DNA of 64,000 nt. It comes from Eremothecium cymbalariae DBVPG#7215. Taxonomy: Eukaryota > Ascomycota > Saccharomycetes > Saccharomycetales > Saccharomycetaceae. Under the pieces are notes generated by a model, which saw only the letters and a program-made list of their open reading frames with translations, did not search any database and had not been told where the DNA came from. Of the stretch, positions 40,077 to 50,937 are shown piece after piece (the stretch's first letter is position 1; the number at the start of each line of letters is the position of its first letter). Both the position numbers and the translations under genes were made by a program. The stretch covers positions 930,001 to 994,000 of the forward strand of contig NC_016449.1 in assembly GCF_000235365.1 (NCBI RefSeq), written 5' to 3'.

Positions 40077-42221
40077 ATGTTTTCACAGGGTTCAATTCCA
40101 GAGTATGTGTTCAGGGCGGGAGCGGATTCAGTTTCATTTGCTTGCAAAGCGCATCCATACAAATCTAAGTACTAACATTATAACGATGAATTCAGGGTGA
40201 AAGAAGATACACCTGGATTTGCATTGGAGCAACGCAAGGCTAAACTGGCTCAATTTCAGGATTTGGGTCCACCGGATTTGATATCTATATCTAAGTATAT
40301 TTCATCTAGTGGCAAGAATAGTTCGCATAAAAGGGCCACGTCTGTAAGCCAGGACATTTCGTCACAGGAGCCAGCCGAGAAGTTAAAAGGTGTGATTGGG
40401 ACGTATCTATACTGTACTGGAGCTGATACGTCGGATCCAACTTCGATTGCGGTGTTTTTGAAGAGCATTGCAGACTGTATTTCTGAGGAGCCTCAGATCT
40501 GGTTTGGTAAACAGAAGCCGTTCAAGGTGTCCAAGATCTCGTATTGTACTTGGAATATATTTCGGCAATGCGACGTTAATGTTACTGTTCACATACCAGG
40601 TACGGTGCAGTCCTTTGTAGTGGATGTTCGAGGTGAGCTTCTCCAGTTGGATGAATCGGAGCATGATTTGTTGTGGGCTGAAACGTTTATTAGTGGCGTG
40701 GCGAGGACTCTGATGATGATGCTGGACAACTTTGAAGACGGTGAGGTTAACTCCGTTGTAGAGACAAGAATTTTGAACCCGTTTACCTCGAGTGAGATTG
40801 GAGATATTGCAACTTCCTTTATTACATTGTTTCCTTTAGTTTATCACCAAGGCCCGCGATTGGGTGCCCCCCCCCATATTGGATGCATATCACATACCAA
40901 TAATTACCTTGTCGAAACTTTGCTGCAATTAGCAAGGTTGACGAATAACTTTGAACCCTGTAGACACATGCTGGAAAAGCTCAGACCATCTAATCCAGAA
41001 GTTGTTGTCGTTTTATCCCGTTTGTTGATTCAGGCTGATCGTGAGGTGGATGCGATTAAGATGATTCACAAAGAATTGTCTTCTGATGAAACAACAGAAT
41101 ATAACTCCGAATTGCTCTGTATTGAGACAGAATTTCTGTTGGATCGTAAAAATGATTTGGAACTGGCTCGGGATACCTCTCAGGCCGCGGTGAATTCTGC
41201 CCCGAGTGAGTTTTGGCCATGGTACTTGCTGGTTAAGAGCTTCACAGCATTGGGTGATATAGAAAATGCACTACTAACATTAAATACTTGCCCAATGTCT
41301 CCATTGAAGGAGAAGTATGTGTTCAAACGTATAATAACTGTCACTCAGGAGTCTGGGAATTTGCATCTTCCATTGCCCGTAGACGTTATTTTAGAGGAAG
41401 TTACTGGATTGAATTCTCAGGATGTTATAGCTGAACACAAATCTGTGGACCCAGCATTAACAAATTTACCTGCTGCTAACTTGAAGAGCAACTTCCAGTT
41501 AGCTTATTCCCTACTTGCAGAGATTGCAAAAAAGACTGGTTGGGAACCACTTTTGAAATATCGTGCAAAATTGTTCGTTATGGAGGAAGAGTATCAAAGC
41601 GCTAGCACTCCTAGTATTGACTCAGAAACCCCTCAAGGGTTGCGTTCTAAAAGATTATGTGAAAGATGGTTGGATAACTTGTTCATGCTGATATATGACG
41701 ATTTGAAAATATATACGATCTGGCAAGCAGAACAATTACATTTCGAAGCTCAAAATACACAGTATATCAAAACAACTTTTGAGTGGGAGTTACTAGGGCT
41801 CTGTGCCAATAGACTACATCATTACCATGAAGCAGCAAAGGCTTTCCAGAATGGCTTACGCCAAAGATTCTCAGCGCAATCATGTAGAAAGCTATTGCAA
41901 TACTATTTGAAAGAACGTGAGTTTGTTATTCACAGGGGCGGCGCTTCTGGCATGATCTCTTCGCAGATCGTTAATACCATTAGTACGCAGGATAATAGGA
42001 TCATTGATTTATGCGTTAGATTATGTTGCTGGAATCACCGTTGGTACAGTGAATTTTCTCTAATGTTACTAGACGCCATAGCTGTTGTCCTCCAGGATAT
42101 GGATCAAACAAAAATGCAGAATGAAGTGGCTTCTAGGTTCCCAGAAAGTGTTGTGAATTTATTCCAAAAGAATGTTCTGGACTTTTTTGCTGAATATACT
42201 AGAGGTGAATATGATCAATGA
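40077..42221 (+). CDS. BUD7: Bud7/Bch1, exomer ChAPs subunit (two exons)
   Basis: This Chs5-Arf1-binding protein of the exomer coat exports chitin synthase Chs3 and other cargo from the trans-Golgi to the plasma membrane. Exon 1 is 40077-40102 (MFSQGSIP plus two bases), the intron is 40103-40195 and exon 2 is 40196-42221. The joined product has 683 residues. Splicing gives MFSQGSIPEVKEDTPGFAL, which fits the Bch1 start MLSQTSIPEVKED. Exon 2 alone has no ATG at the right place. Conserved blocks include QFQDLGPPDL, HIPGTVQSFVV and KRLCERWLDNLFML. It is the unduplicated ancestor-type copy of YOR299W (BUD7) and YMR237W (BCH1); either name could apply. Confidence 0.95.
40103..40195 (+). other. BUD7: Spliceosomal intron in BUD7 (93 nt)
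   Basis: Donor GTATGT at 40103-40108, branch site TACTAAC at 40170-40176, acceptor TTCAG ending at 40195. It interrupts a Glu codon (GA|G). All signals are consensus, and the spliced N terminus matches the Bch1/Bud7 family. Confidence 0.95.
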
Positions 42222-44119
42222 GAATCAACAAGTTAATAAATATGTATACTATCAGCGTTATTTCTTCCGCATCTAGCCTCGATCTTAGCACGTAGATAGG
42301 TCACAAAGGAGACCGCAGTTCCGTTATGTAAGAGTTTCCACGCTATCCCACATCTAACCCTGGTGCATAGTCATGATTCAGGATTAAATGTTCAAATCTT
42401 ATTGCATGTTTTGAAAGCATACTAAATTCATGTTCTAAACTCCCTTAATATATGCATCAAGCACTTAATTAAAGAAAAAGATGGTTGGTTATTCAAATTG
42501 CTCCGAAGGAGTTCACCTCCAGCGTATTATACGGAGTATGACTCAAGCCATGCATTGCCTAAATAAAACAAGCATAATTAAAACGGCATACCAGGAATAT
42601 TATCCTCTGAGCTTTTATAAAAAAAACCTTTAATACTACAAGAAAAGGTTTGACAGTCTATCGTGCAATAATCTTTTAAGTAACGGTTCTTTGAGCGCAG
42701 TTTGTAAAGTATAGACAGAAGATTTTTTGACTTTGCCAAATGCGGGTAGAAGAAAAAGGGTAGAACCCCGCATACATAACGTGCATGCATTCAAATAGTA
42801 AACATATTTTCCGTAAGTACAAGAAACTTGGGCGATTCATAAATGCAACGTATTCAGTAGATTATCCTTCTTGGTGAAAGGTATGGTTTTAATATAAGCA
42901 CGGGTGGCAACACGGCATTACTTTTGCTTCAGCTCTCAATATATTTCGCAATTCCTTCACCGAATAATCACCTCATTTCAAAACGACCACTTTCTGGCAA
43001 GTTAGCATTGGATCATTACATTAATTAATACACTGCCCAGCATTGCTTAAGTTACCAGCCTAATAAGGTACCACCCATGTTGTTTTAAAGAGAATGTCAT
43101 TCATTTAGGGTGAAAATAGGCATATGTCGTAATAGGCTTGTTCTAAATTGTTTTATTATTTTCTTAGCTTGCTGTTCGTTGCCATTTAGTACTTCCTCAA
43201 AACTTCGATATTCCAAAAAACCTTCCTTGCTGGTAAATCATGAACGGAAGTGGAGTAAGTTTAGCCCACGTAAATTCTGAAATCTCCATAACGTATGCTG
43301 TTTTGCTTCAGAATGGCATACTCTTCGCAAGATCGGGCAACTTTTTAACCTTCTTGTTTCTAAATCTGTTCCATATACCTTCTCTCCATTTCCACAGATC
43401 CTGAACCTGAACCTTTGACGGATTAATTATTATCAGTCAAATGTTATGCATGACCTCATATGGGGTAATTTTTAGTTAGATCTCCACTAAGGATTTTTGT
43501 TATTTCCCCGGATTTCTTCGGGTTGAGGTGCAGCAGGAACCAGAATTAGGCACCGGTAATTTATACCTAAAAAAAGCAAAAGCGTTACACTTCGTTCTGG
43601 GCTGCACTTCAATTTGCCCTTCGAGTACATGCGCTATTGTTTTTTTTGTTGAGCCTCGAACATCAAAAAAATTCGGAATACCTAGCTAGTTTCAATGGTA
43701 TCTTGGGCGTGGAGAGCCGTAATAAGACTGGTTTTAGCTTTATGTAATATGGAAAAACCAAGAACCCACTTGTTATTCTATGTAATTACGGATGCTTTCT
43801 CTTATTATTGCAATCTGTTCTTTTGGAACATATACTGTTTAAAATCCGTGGGAATCTGGCATTCATTCACTCTCTCGATTATTTTCTTTCTTTTTTAGGC
43901 TTGCCTACAATGATGAGATGTCTCACGACACTAAAAGTGAACGTCGACGGGTGATCCCGCATAAAACATAAAATAAAATAAAATAATACATATACTTATA
44001 TAAATATGTGTAGGTATTTATGTATGCGTTATGTGTCTCAGGTCAAACTGTTCTTATTTTTCTTAGAGGTTCTAATTCTAAGGATTGAATTGTTCCTCGG
44101 TTTAATAGAATAAGCTAAG
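42222..44119. other. Long intergenic region BUD7-invertase
   Basis: This is the longest gene-free stretch of the window (1.9 kb). It holds the invertase promoter at its right end: an AT-rich TATATAAATATG at about 43997-44008 and a Mig1-type site at 43506. The rest is AT-rich with no open frame above 70 codons and no RNA gene recognised. Its size suggests that sequence was lost or inserted around the invertase. Confidence 0.5.
43506..43515. promoter_or_regulatory. Candidate Mig1 repressor site upstream of invertase
   Basis: CCCCGGATTT at 43506-43515 fits the Mig1 pattern, a CCCCRG core beside an AT tract, about 605 bases upstream of the start codon. Glucose repression of invertase through Mig1 is established in S. 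cerevisiae. Only one clear site was found, and it is distant. Confidence 0.35.
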
Positions 44120-45859
44120 ATGATATTCTCTAAACTGTATTCACTGGTACTCTTGGGAAGTGTCGCCACTAGCTCGTATGTTCCATATCATGCCTCTGAA
44201 TTAGTTGAAAGAGACATTGATAATACTGGAAAAGCTGCAGACAGACCTTTGATTCATGCCACTCCAGATAGCGGGTGGATGAACGATCCTAACGGTCTAT
44301 GGTATGATGCTAAGGAAAAACTATACCATTTGTACTATCAATATAATCCAAATGATATGGTTTGGGGGTTTCCATTATGCTGGGGTCACGCGACGTCTGA
44401 GGATCTGATGTTGTGGAAAAACCATGGTGTTGCAATTTCGCCTGCCCGTAACGATTCTGGAGTTTACTCAGGTTCTGCGGTTATTGATTACAACAACACC
44501 TCTGGTTTTTTTGATGATTCTGTTGACCCACGGCAAAGAGTTGTTGCAATTTGGACTTACAATACTCCTGAATCTGAAACACAGTATCTTTCTTATTCCA
44601 CTGATGGTGGTTATACCTTCCAGGAATATGAGCACAACCCCGTTGTGGAGTTCAACTCTACCCAGTTCAGAGATCCTAAGGTTATCTGGCATGAAGAGAC
44701 CCAAAAGTGGATAATGACAGTTGCGTTATGTCAGCAATACAGTGTGTTCATTTATTCATCTGAGAATCTAAAAGACTGGACATTAGAGTCGAAGTTTACT
44801 GATAGTGGGCTTTTAGGTTTCCAGTATGAAGCGCCTGGATTAGCGAAAATACCTGTCACCAAGGCGACTAACAACAACTATACCTTGGAAGACAATTCAT
44901 ATGATGTCAAGAACAACGATACAGAATATATGTGGGTTCTGTTTTTGGCTATTAATCCAGGTGGTCCACAGGGAGGTTCTTTCAACCAGTACTTCATTGG
45001 TGACTTTAACGGGACCACATTCACGCCTTTCACTCATCAAACCAGAATGCTTGATTTTGGTAAAGACTTTTATGCTTTCCAAGGTTTCTTCAATAGCCCC
45101 GATGACTCTAGCTATCTTGGTATTGCTTGGACGTCTAATTGGCAATACTCTGCCTATGTGCCAACTTACCCTTGGAGGTCATCAATGTCTTTGCCAAGAA
45201 GGTTTACCATTCAGCAATATTCCCCAACTCCAGAAAGTGTTCAGCTAAACTTGAACTCAGTGCCAGTACTAAACCTTGCTGGTGATGACAAACCCTCTGA
45301 AAGTAGGTACGCTCTCTCTAACAAGGCCTTAAACTCAACCGCCAATTTGACTATCCCTATCGAAGGTACCCCTACTGGAACCTTCGAATTTACCGTCACT
45401 TTCGCATGCAACTCCACAACCGTCGTCAATACCCAATCTGCCGACTTGAATTTCTTCCTAAAGGGTTCTAAAGATCAAACTGAATACTTGAGATTGGGCC
45501 ACAACGCTCAAGCTGCAGCATTCTTCATCGACCGTGGAAACACAAAAGTCGAATTCGTCCACAGCAATCCATTCTTCACCAACAGGCTATCTGTAAACGG
45601 CGAACCATGGTCCCAAGACGGCTCTTACTCCATTTACAAAGTCCAAGGTATCGTTGATGTTAACATTCTGGAGTTGTTCTTCAATGAAGGCTCTATGGCT
45701 TCAACTAATACCTTCTTTTTAAGTCCTGGTAACTTTATTGGCAACATAGAAATATCAAGTTCTGTTGACGGCGTTTATAGTATATTAGACTTTGACTTAA
45801 AAGAGCTGGATGTCGTTGATTCAAAAGTAACCGTCGAGACCTGCGGGCCTAGCGAGTGA
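44120..45859 (+). CDS. SUC2: SUC2/INV1-type secreted invertase (GH32)
   Basis: A secreted beta-fructofuranosidase that hydrolyses sucrose. The 579-residue protein has a signal peptide (about 1-19, LYSLVLLGSVATS). It then carries the GH32 five-blade domain with nucleophile D56 in WMNDPNG, transition-state Asp D185 in FRDPK and acid/base E237 in QYEAPG. A beta-sandwich C-terminal domain follows. It contains many NxT/S glycosylation sites and aligns well with S. cerevisiae Suc2 (532). Oddities: the normal Glu-Cys-Pro motif is Glu-Ala-Pro (A238), the usual WGTPLFWGHA reads WGFPLCWGHA, and the usual FSGS reads YSGS. The gene lies between BUD7 and DFG5, where S. cerevisiae has none. Confidence 0.95.
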   Translation: MIFSKLYSLVLLGSVATSSYVPYHASELVERDIDNTGKAADRPLIHATPDSGWMNDPNGLWYDAKEKLYHLYYQYNPNDMVWGFPLCWGHATSEDLMLWKNHGVAISPARNDSGVYSGSAVIDYNNTSGFFDDSVDPRQRVVAIWTYNTPESETQYLSYSTDGGYTFQEYEHNPVVEFNSTQFRDPKVIWHEETQKWIMTVALCQQYSVFIYSSENLKDWTLESKFTDSGLLGFQYEAPGLAKIPVTKATNNNYTLEDNSYDVKNNDTEYMWVLFLAINPGGPQGGSFNQYFIGDFNGTTFTPFTHQTRMLDFGKDFYAFQGFFNSPDDSSYLGIAWTSNWQYSAYVPTYPWRSSMSLPRRFTIQQYSPTPESVQLNLNSVPVLNLAGDDKPSESRYALSNKALNSTANLTIPIEGTPTGTFEFTVTFACNSTTVVNTQSADLNFFLKGSKDQTEYLRLGHNAQAAAFFIDRGNTKVEFVHSNPFFTNRLSVNGEPWSQDGSYSIYKVQGIVDVNILELFFNEGSMASTNTFFLSPGNFIGNIEISSSVDGVYSILDFDLKELDVVDSKVTVETCGPSE

Positions 45860-46392
45860 TTTGAATATGTAGTACCAGGAACGAACTTTTATATTACGTA
45901 ATACGATTTTGACGCTTTTACAGTTTTCGGTGACAGCATACATTATTCAATTGCGGCAGCACACTGTCCAAAGGACAGCAGTGAAAATATTAAATATTGA
46001 AACCACTGCTAGTTAACTATTTCGTATTGTTTTTACCAACGCTGGGTCAATTTCGCCTACGGAAATATTCCTATTTCAACAAGCTTCACATATATTATTA
46101 GGTACTAATGATGTAAGCTCATAATAATTTGGGCGCGGACTGTAAGTGGCGTATGAAGTGATGAAATTGGAGGCTGGTTATTTTTATCAATATTTGATGA
46201 ACTTCAACTAAAAGACCCCTCTTAATGGTTAAACTACAGTACATGGGAAGTCTTCTCAATATAAGGTTTAGAACGTCATAATCAGATAAGGAAGCAAAAG
46301 GGATCCGGGGGTATTATTCATACATAGTAAACAGATAATTGTTGGAGTCAATATATCAATATATGAAAGCATAATTAGGAGGAGGAAATAAA
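45860..46392. other. Intergenic region invertase-DFG5
   Basis: A 533-base AT-rich spacer containing the invertase 3' end and the DFG5 promoter. Nothing further was recognised. Confidence 0.55.
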
Positions 46393-47757
46393 ATGAGAAT
46401 TATAGTACAACTCTATAGCTTGTTGCTGCTAATATGCGTACCGGTTTGCGGAGGATTGCAGTTAGATGTGAAGTCTAAAGATTCAATATGTGCAGCGACG
46501 CAAAAGATACAGAGGGGTATTATGGATTATTACTGGGGGAGTACGCCTGGTGGTATTGTGGGGATGTTCATCCAACCGTACTACTGGTGGGAAGCGGGAT
46601 TGGTATTTGCAGGCATGTTAGAGAACTGGTACTTGTGTGACAACATGGAGTACAACAGCACGTTATATGAGTCGATGATTGCTCAGACAGGAGCTAATTA
46701 CGATTATATTCCTAGTAACCAGTCGATGACAGAAGGTAATGATGATCAGGGTATCTGGGGACTTTTTATTATGGGAGCTGTTGAGCGTAACTTCCCCGAT
46801 GCACAGATGGGTAATGTTCCAGGTTGGCTCACGATGGCGCAGGCTGTTTTCAATACGATGTATGCCCGGTGGGATAGCCAGCATTGTGGTGGAGGTCTCA
46901 GATGGCAGATATTTACTTGGAATCTTGGTTATGATTACAAGAATACCATTGCGAACGGGTGTCTTTTCCAGTTAGCTGCTAGGCTTGGTCGGTACACTGG
47001 GAACTCGACTTATTTGGATATTGCGAATGAAACGTTTTCCTGGCTTGTTGATGTAAAGTTCGTCGTGTTGAAAGATGAAGCAAATGTTTTCGACGGTGCA
47101 CATATCGGTGACAACTGTCAAGATATCAAAGGTATAGAGTGGACCTATAACCATGGTGTCATCCTTGGTGGTTGCGCATATATGTATAACGCTACTAATG
47201 GAGATCCTGTATGGGAAACCCGTTTGAGACAGATCCTCGGAGGTGCGCGTGCTTTCTTCTTCAGAAATAATATTATGTATGAACGTGCCTGCCAAGATAA
47301 CAAAATCTGTAATAACGATCAACGTTCTTTTAAGAGCATCTTCTCACGTATGCTGGCTGTGACAAGTGTTCTTGCTCCTTTCACCAGAGAAACCATAGAT
47401 CCATTGCTCGAGGCTTCGGCTGCGGCTGCGGCTGCCTCCTGTTCAGGAGGTAAAGACGGGGAAACCTGCGGTTTGGATTGGACCACTGGCAGTTGGGATG
47501 GGTATTACGGCCTTGGTGAGCAGGCCAGTGCTCTTGAAGTAATTCAAAATCTACTGATCCATACTAAAGCACCTCCCTTAACTAAAAATGCCGGTGGAAC
47601 AAGTAACGGTGATCCCGGCGCTGGTCTTGGCACACCAATGGATAATGTTCTCCACAGCCGTCTTAACATTGGCTCCAAAGATCGTATTAAAGCCGCACTT
47701 ATCACTGCGGTTTGTTTGGGCCTCCTGGTCGGAACTGCTCTTTGGATGGTCATCTAA
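46393..47757 (+). CDS. DFG5: Dfg5/Dcw1-type GPI-anchored GH76 wall protein
   Basis: A putative endo-mannanase/transglycosidase thought to transfer GPI-mannoproteins onto cell-wall glucan. The 454-residue protein has a signal peptide (about 1-21, YSLLLLICVPVCGG). The GH76 (alpha/alpha)6 domain carries the catalytic Asp pair D117-D118 in EGNDDQGIWG and the WTYNHGVILGG motif. A Gly/Ser-rich linker and a hydrophobic C terminus (ALITAVCLGLLVGTALWMVI) form the GPI-attachment signal. It matches YMR238W (DFG5, 458 residues) and follows TAF9 and BUD7 in the YMR order. Its GPI anchor would be processed by Bst1, also encoded in this window. Confidence 0.95.
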   Translation: MRIIVQLYSLLLLICVPVCGGLQLDVKSKDSICAATQKIQRGIMDYYWGSTPGGIVGMFIQPYYWWEAGLVFAGMLENWYLCDNMEYNSTLYESMIAQTGANYDYIPSNQSMTEGNDDQGIWGLFIMGAVERNFPDAQMGNVPGWLTMAQAVFNTMYARWDSQHCGGGLRWQIFTWNLGYDYKNTIANGCLFQLAARLGRYTGNSTYLDIANETFSWLVDVKFVVLKDEANVFDGAHIGDNCQDIKGIEWTYNHGVILGGCAYMYNATNGDPVWETRLRQILGGARAFFFRNNIMYERACQDNKICNNDQRSFKSIFSRMLAVTSVLAPFTRETIDPLLEASAAAAAASCSGGKDGETCGLDWTTGSWDGYYGLGEQASALEVIQNLLIHTKAPPLTKNAGGTSNGDPGAGLGTPMDNVLHSRLNIGSKDRIKAALITAVCLGLLVGTALWMVI

Positions 47758-48577
47758 CTGCGCCGCGAACCGTACTTCTTTGCTCAGGATGTCTTCTCTC
47801 CTTTTCATCCTGTGTCGCCTAAAACATTGTAGGATCCCTCGATATTACGTATCCACCCTAAATACCTAGTACTTCCTACTGAAAAAACTACAACACTAAC
47901 ACACCCTCATATTTCCTTGGCATTCTCTCGAGGATGCCTTCTGTAGCCACGATTTCAACATAGTCATGTGATGGTTTATAGATAACCCGAAATGTGCGCT
48001 GCATTCTTCGGTTGTGTCCGTTTTTGGCCATCTGGTTCTTTTTGCTATCTCAAAGTCGCACCACAGAAATGTTGTACTTATCTCTCATAATTATTTCTAT
48101 TATTGTATCTCTATTTAGTTAGTACGATACAGAGACATTATGCGTTCCAAGAGTTCAGATATTGCGAGAGGAAACAAAACAACAACAGCCTGCTGGAGAG
48201 CGTCGCCGACTCGAAGATGATGGAGAGCAAATAAGTCGGGCGCACCAACGTCAAGCAAAGTAGACATGCAGACACCACCACACTGCATCTAGGTTAGGTA
48301 ATTGAAATATTAAGGTTTGTTTAAAAGCAGAACGCATCGAGCTCGAAGAAAAGAAATCGAGCCGAAGTTTAAGAAGTCATCTTAATATCGGATATCAGGG
48401 AAAGAGAAAGAAAACCTAAGTTGACCTTTTGTTTCTATATAATAATTTTTTATAAAGACGAAGTTCCACTTTGGCTACTCGAGTAGTGAATGGAATATAA
48501 TTTTCACGGTAGACATAGAAAGAAGTGCCCTCCATAGGCGACCTGAGTCGAGAAAAGAGATCTAAGCAGAAACAAGT
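47758..48577. other. Intergenic region DFG5 to STP-like gene
   Basis: An 820-base spacer. The last 350 bases before the zinc-finger gene are purine-rich on the + strand (AAGAAAAGAAATCG, GGGAAAGAGAAAGAAAACC). No gene was seen. Confidence 0.5.
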
Positions 48578-49627
48578 ATGGGTTATATTCAGTTTCATCC
48601 TGTTGGTGTCCCCCAAGGTAATGTGGTGTCTTTGGGCCTTTTGAATGAGCAGTTGCAACGGCAGCGGGCGATTCTGCCAGATACGGATCTGAGTAATGAA
48701 ATTAGCCAAGTGAACAGCAGTAGTACAGGTTATTACAATGCGGCACAAACAAATAACAGCAACAATAGTGTGGCAGTAAAGAACTACAATGACTACAATG
48801 ACTACAACTACAGAGAGAACTATAACTACAACGATAATAGCCAATATGCCTGCAGGACAGACAACACATCTATCGTTCAGAAGAACGAATTGACAACGAC
48901 TCAGTTATGGGATTTCTTAATGACTGCTGATAACCTGTCTCTAAGATCTGCTGGCGAAGACAGCCAGTCACTAGCTGCGGAGGAACCCCCAGCAGCTCTA
49001 GGTTCTTCTTGTGCGGAGCCTTCGTCTCTTGATGAGGAGATTTGCAGTGGATTCAGCTTTAAACTGCCTGGTAGCTCGTCCTTAGTATCGCCGGTGAACT
49101 TTGATGATATTTCCTCAACAGACTCAGGAGACTCTGTTCAGATTTTAGATATCTCCCTTGAAGACCAGAATTATAGTAGTAACATTACTCCCTCCTCCTT
49201 CGCCTCCAATTCTGCCACCCACGAGAACTACCATAGAATTGTGTGCCATCCACCAACCACTGAAAGTACCACTATCTATAAATGTCCATATTGCCCTTCT
49301 AGCTTCAAGGTTCGGGGTTACCTAACAAGACATTTGAAAAAACATATGCCAAATAAAGCCTTCCGCTGTCCTTACTGGTCTGAAGACTGCAGATGCCACC
49401 CTTCAGGAGAATTCTCTCGCAAGGACACCTTCAGAACTCATCTGAAGTCTATCCACTTTGTCTACCCAGTAGGTACTACCAAAGCCCAAAGGGCTAATTC
49501 CGCCGGACGTTGTGCGGCGTGCTACGAACACTTCAACAGTAACAAGGATTGGCTGAAATATCACATCGACGCAGATAACTGCAAGGATTTCAAAATTAAG
49601 CTTGAAGCTCACAAATCTAATCTATAA
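48578..49627 (+). CDS. STP-family C2H2 zinc-finger transcription factor
   Basis: A 349-residue putative transcription factor. The C-terminal third (about 235-340) carries the tandem zinc-finger layout of the Stp1-Stp4 proteins: YKCPYCPSSFKVRGYLTRHL, then FRCPYWSEDCRCHPSGEFSRKD with FRTHLKSIH, then a CAACYEHF...H finger. The N-terminal part is Ser/Asn/Tyr-rich, with YNDYNDYNYRENYNYND at about 68-84. I do not see the N-terminal latency motifs known from the amino-acid-sensor-processed Stp1/Stp2. STP3/STP4-type is therefore more likely, but the paralog cannot be fixed. S. cerevisiae has no STP gene between DFG5 and RAX1, so this position is lineage-specific. Confidence 0.85.
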   Translation: MGYIQFHPVGVPQGNVVSLGLLNEQLQRQRAILPDTDLSNEISQVNSSSTGYYNAAQTNNSNNSVAVKNYNDYNDYNYRENYNYNDNSQYACRTDNTSIVQKNELTTTQLWDFLMTADNLSLRSAGEDSQSLAAEEPPAALGSSCAEPSSLDEEICSGFSFKLPGSSSLVSPVNFDDISSTDSGDSVQILDISLEDQNYSSNITPSSFASNSATHENYHRIVCHPPTTESTTIYKCPYCPSSFKVRGYLTRHLKKHMPNKAFRCPYWSEDCRCHPSGEFSRKDTFRTHLKSIHFVYPVGTTKAQRANSAGRCAACYEHFNSNKDWLKYHIDADNCKDFKIKLEAHKSNL

Positions 49628-50937
49628 TCCCCCTCTCTTGGGTCATGAAACACATCTCTTATTTGCTTATCCGCCCCGGACGGGAACGGCTACCTGCGCC
49701 GGACTGTTGAAAAATATTCCCAATGCCCAGTGCCAATTTCCCATCCCCAACTATAAAACAATACTGTCACTACCACTACTTCTGCTACTACTGCTACACC
49801 ACACCACCTTATTACTGCCCAATGCTTCCCCAACTCATCCTCCTTTCCTCTCTGTCACACACCAACAAAATTTCTTGAAAAAAGTGGACTTCATCTTCCT
49901 CCCCTATGCAGAATCTGTCTACAAAATTTTTACTACCACTACCACTACCAATAGTAGTACTATAATATCATTTTTTCTTTATCTTTCAATTTTTATTTAA
50001 TTGTTCCTATTATTATTATAAGTTATCAGTGTTAGTCCTGCAATCCTTTTTTTCCTGTTCTGATATTGTCATATTTCTTTTGTTGCTTGCGGTTCTGTAT
50101 TGGTAGTCATAATGATTAACTTATTACTAACACCAACTCAGTTAAGCTACCCTACCCTGCCTAAAACTATACTACCTAACGTAGCCTCGCTTGTCCCCAT
50201 TTCACTAATTGATTGGGCTCCAGTAAGAGAAATAACCGGGGACTAACTTTCCCGTCCGCCGCTCCAAAGTTTGGAGCAGCGGTTGTGATTTGTCAATATT
50301 TCTTTCACACTTTCTTCGTTCAGCTTGTGCTGTTATCGTATACGCTGACGCCGCCGTCCTTGTGGTTATTCCCCAAATGGTGAAGTTGAAGGTTTCTCGA
50401 GCTTCTTGAAGAAGGAGGCTGGCCAGAAGTTTATTTGCATCTACTATTGTGCCGGGAATCTCCTGAAGGGTGGGGCAGCTAGTGGAGATAGGAGGGGTAT
50501 TGCCCAAGGTTGTGTGGTTTGGTTGGTGGTGGTTACTGTTGTGGTGATTACGGTCGGTGAGGTTTCTTGATGGTCACGTGACAGACGAAAGTGAAATTGA
50601 GGATCGATGACGTACATAGTGATGTTGTGGTTTCGGTCTCAAAAGTAAACAAAAGCGACGGATCAGGAAAAGTTGCATATCGTTAGTTGTTTTCAACATT
50701 TGCAAAAAATAAAATGTTTTGACCACGATCACACACACATATATACAGCTAATATAGTACGTACTATCGCTAATATAGTTTTATAGAGGGTCAAGGACAT
50801 TTGTTATTTGAAAAAGGTCGAACGATCTTGAAAGGAACATCAGTTTGGCGAGAGGGTTTGAAAAAAGAGATATTTAGGCCACATAGAGTAATATCAGAAA
50901 GACAAAAAAAGCGAAACAAAGAGAAGTTGAGGAAATA
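49628..50937. other. Intergenic region STP-like gene to RAX1
   Basis: A 1.3-kb spacer. It contains CTACTACTGCTAC-type trinucleotide tracts around 49770-49800 and ACTACCACTACC at about 49935. A GT-rich part lies near 50500-50600 and a TCACGTGAC box at 50574-50582. A TACTAAC with a downstream CAG at 50127-50145 lacks a donor and exon. A 100-codon minus-strand frame at 50205-50507 has no ATG start and is not called. Confidence 0.45.

Noticed and set aside
50127..50145. TACTAAC followed by CTCAG
   Set aside because: No donor upstream and no coding frame downstream in an AT-rich spacer.
50205..50507. 100-codon minus-strand frame
   Set aside because: It has no ATG start and no domain signal.
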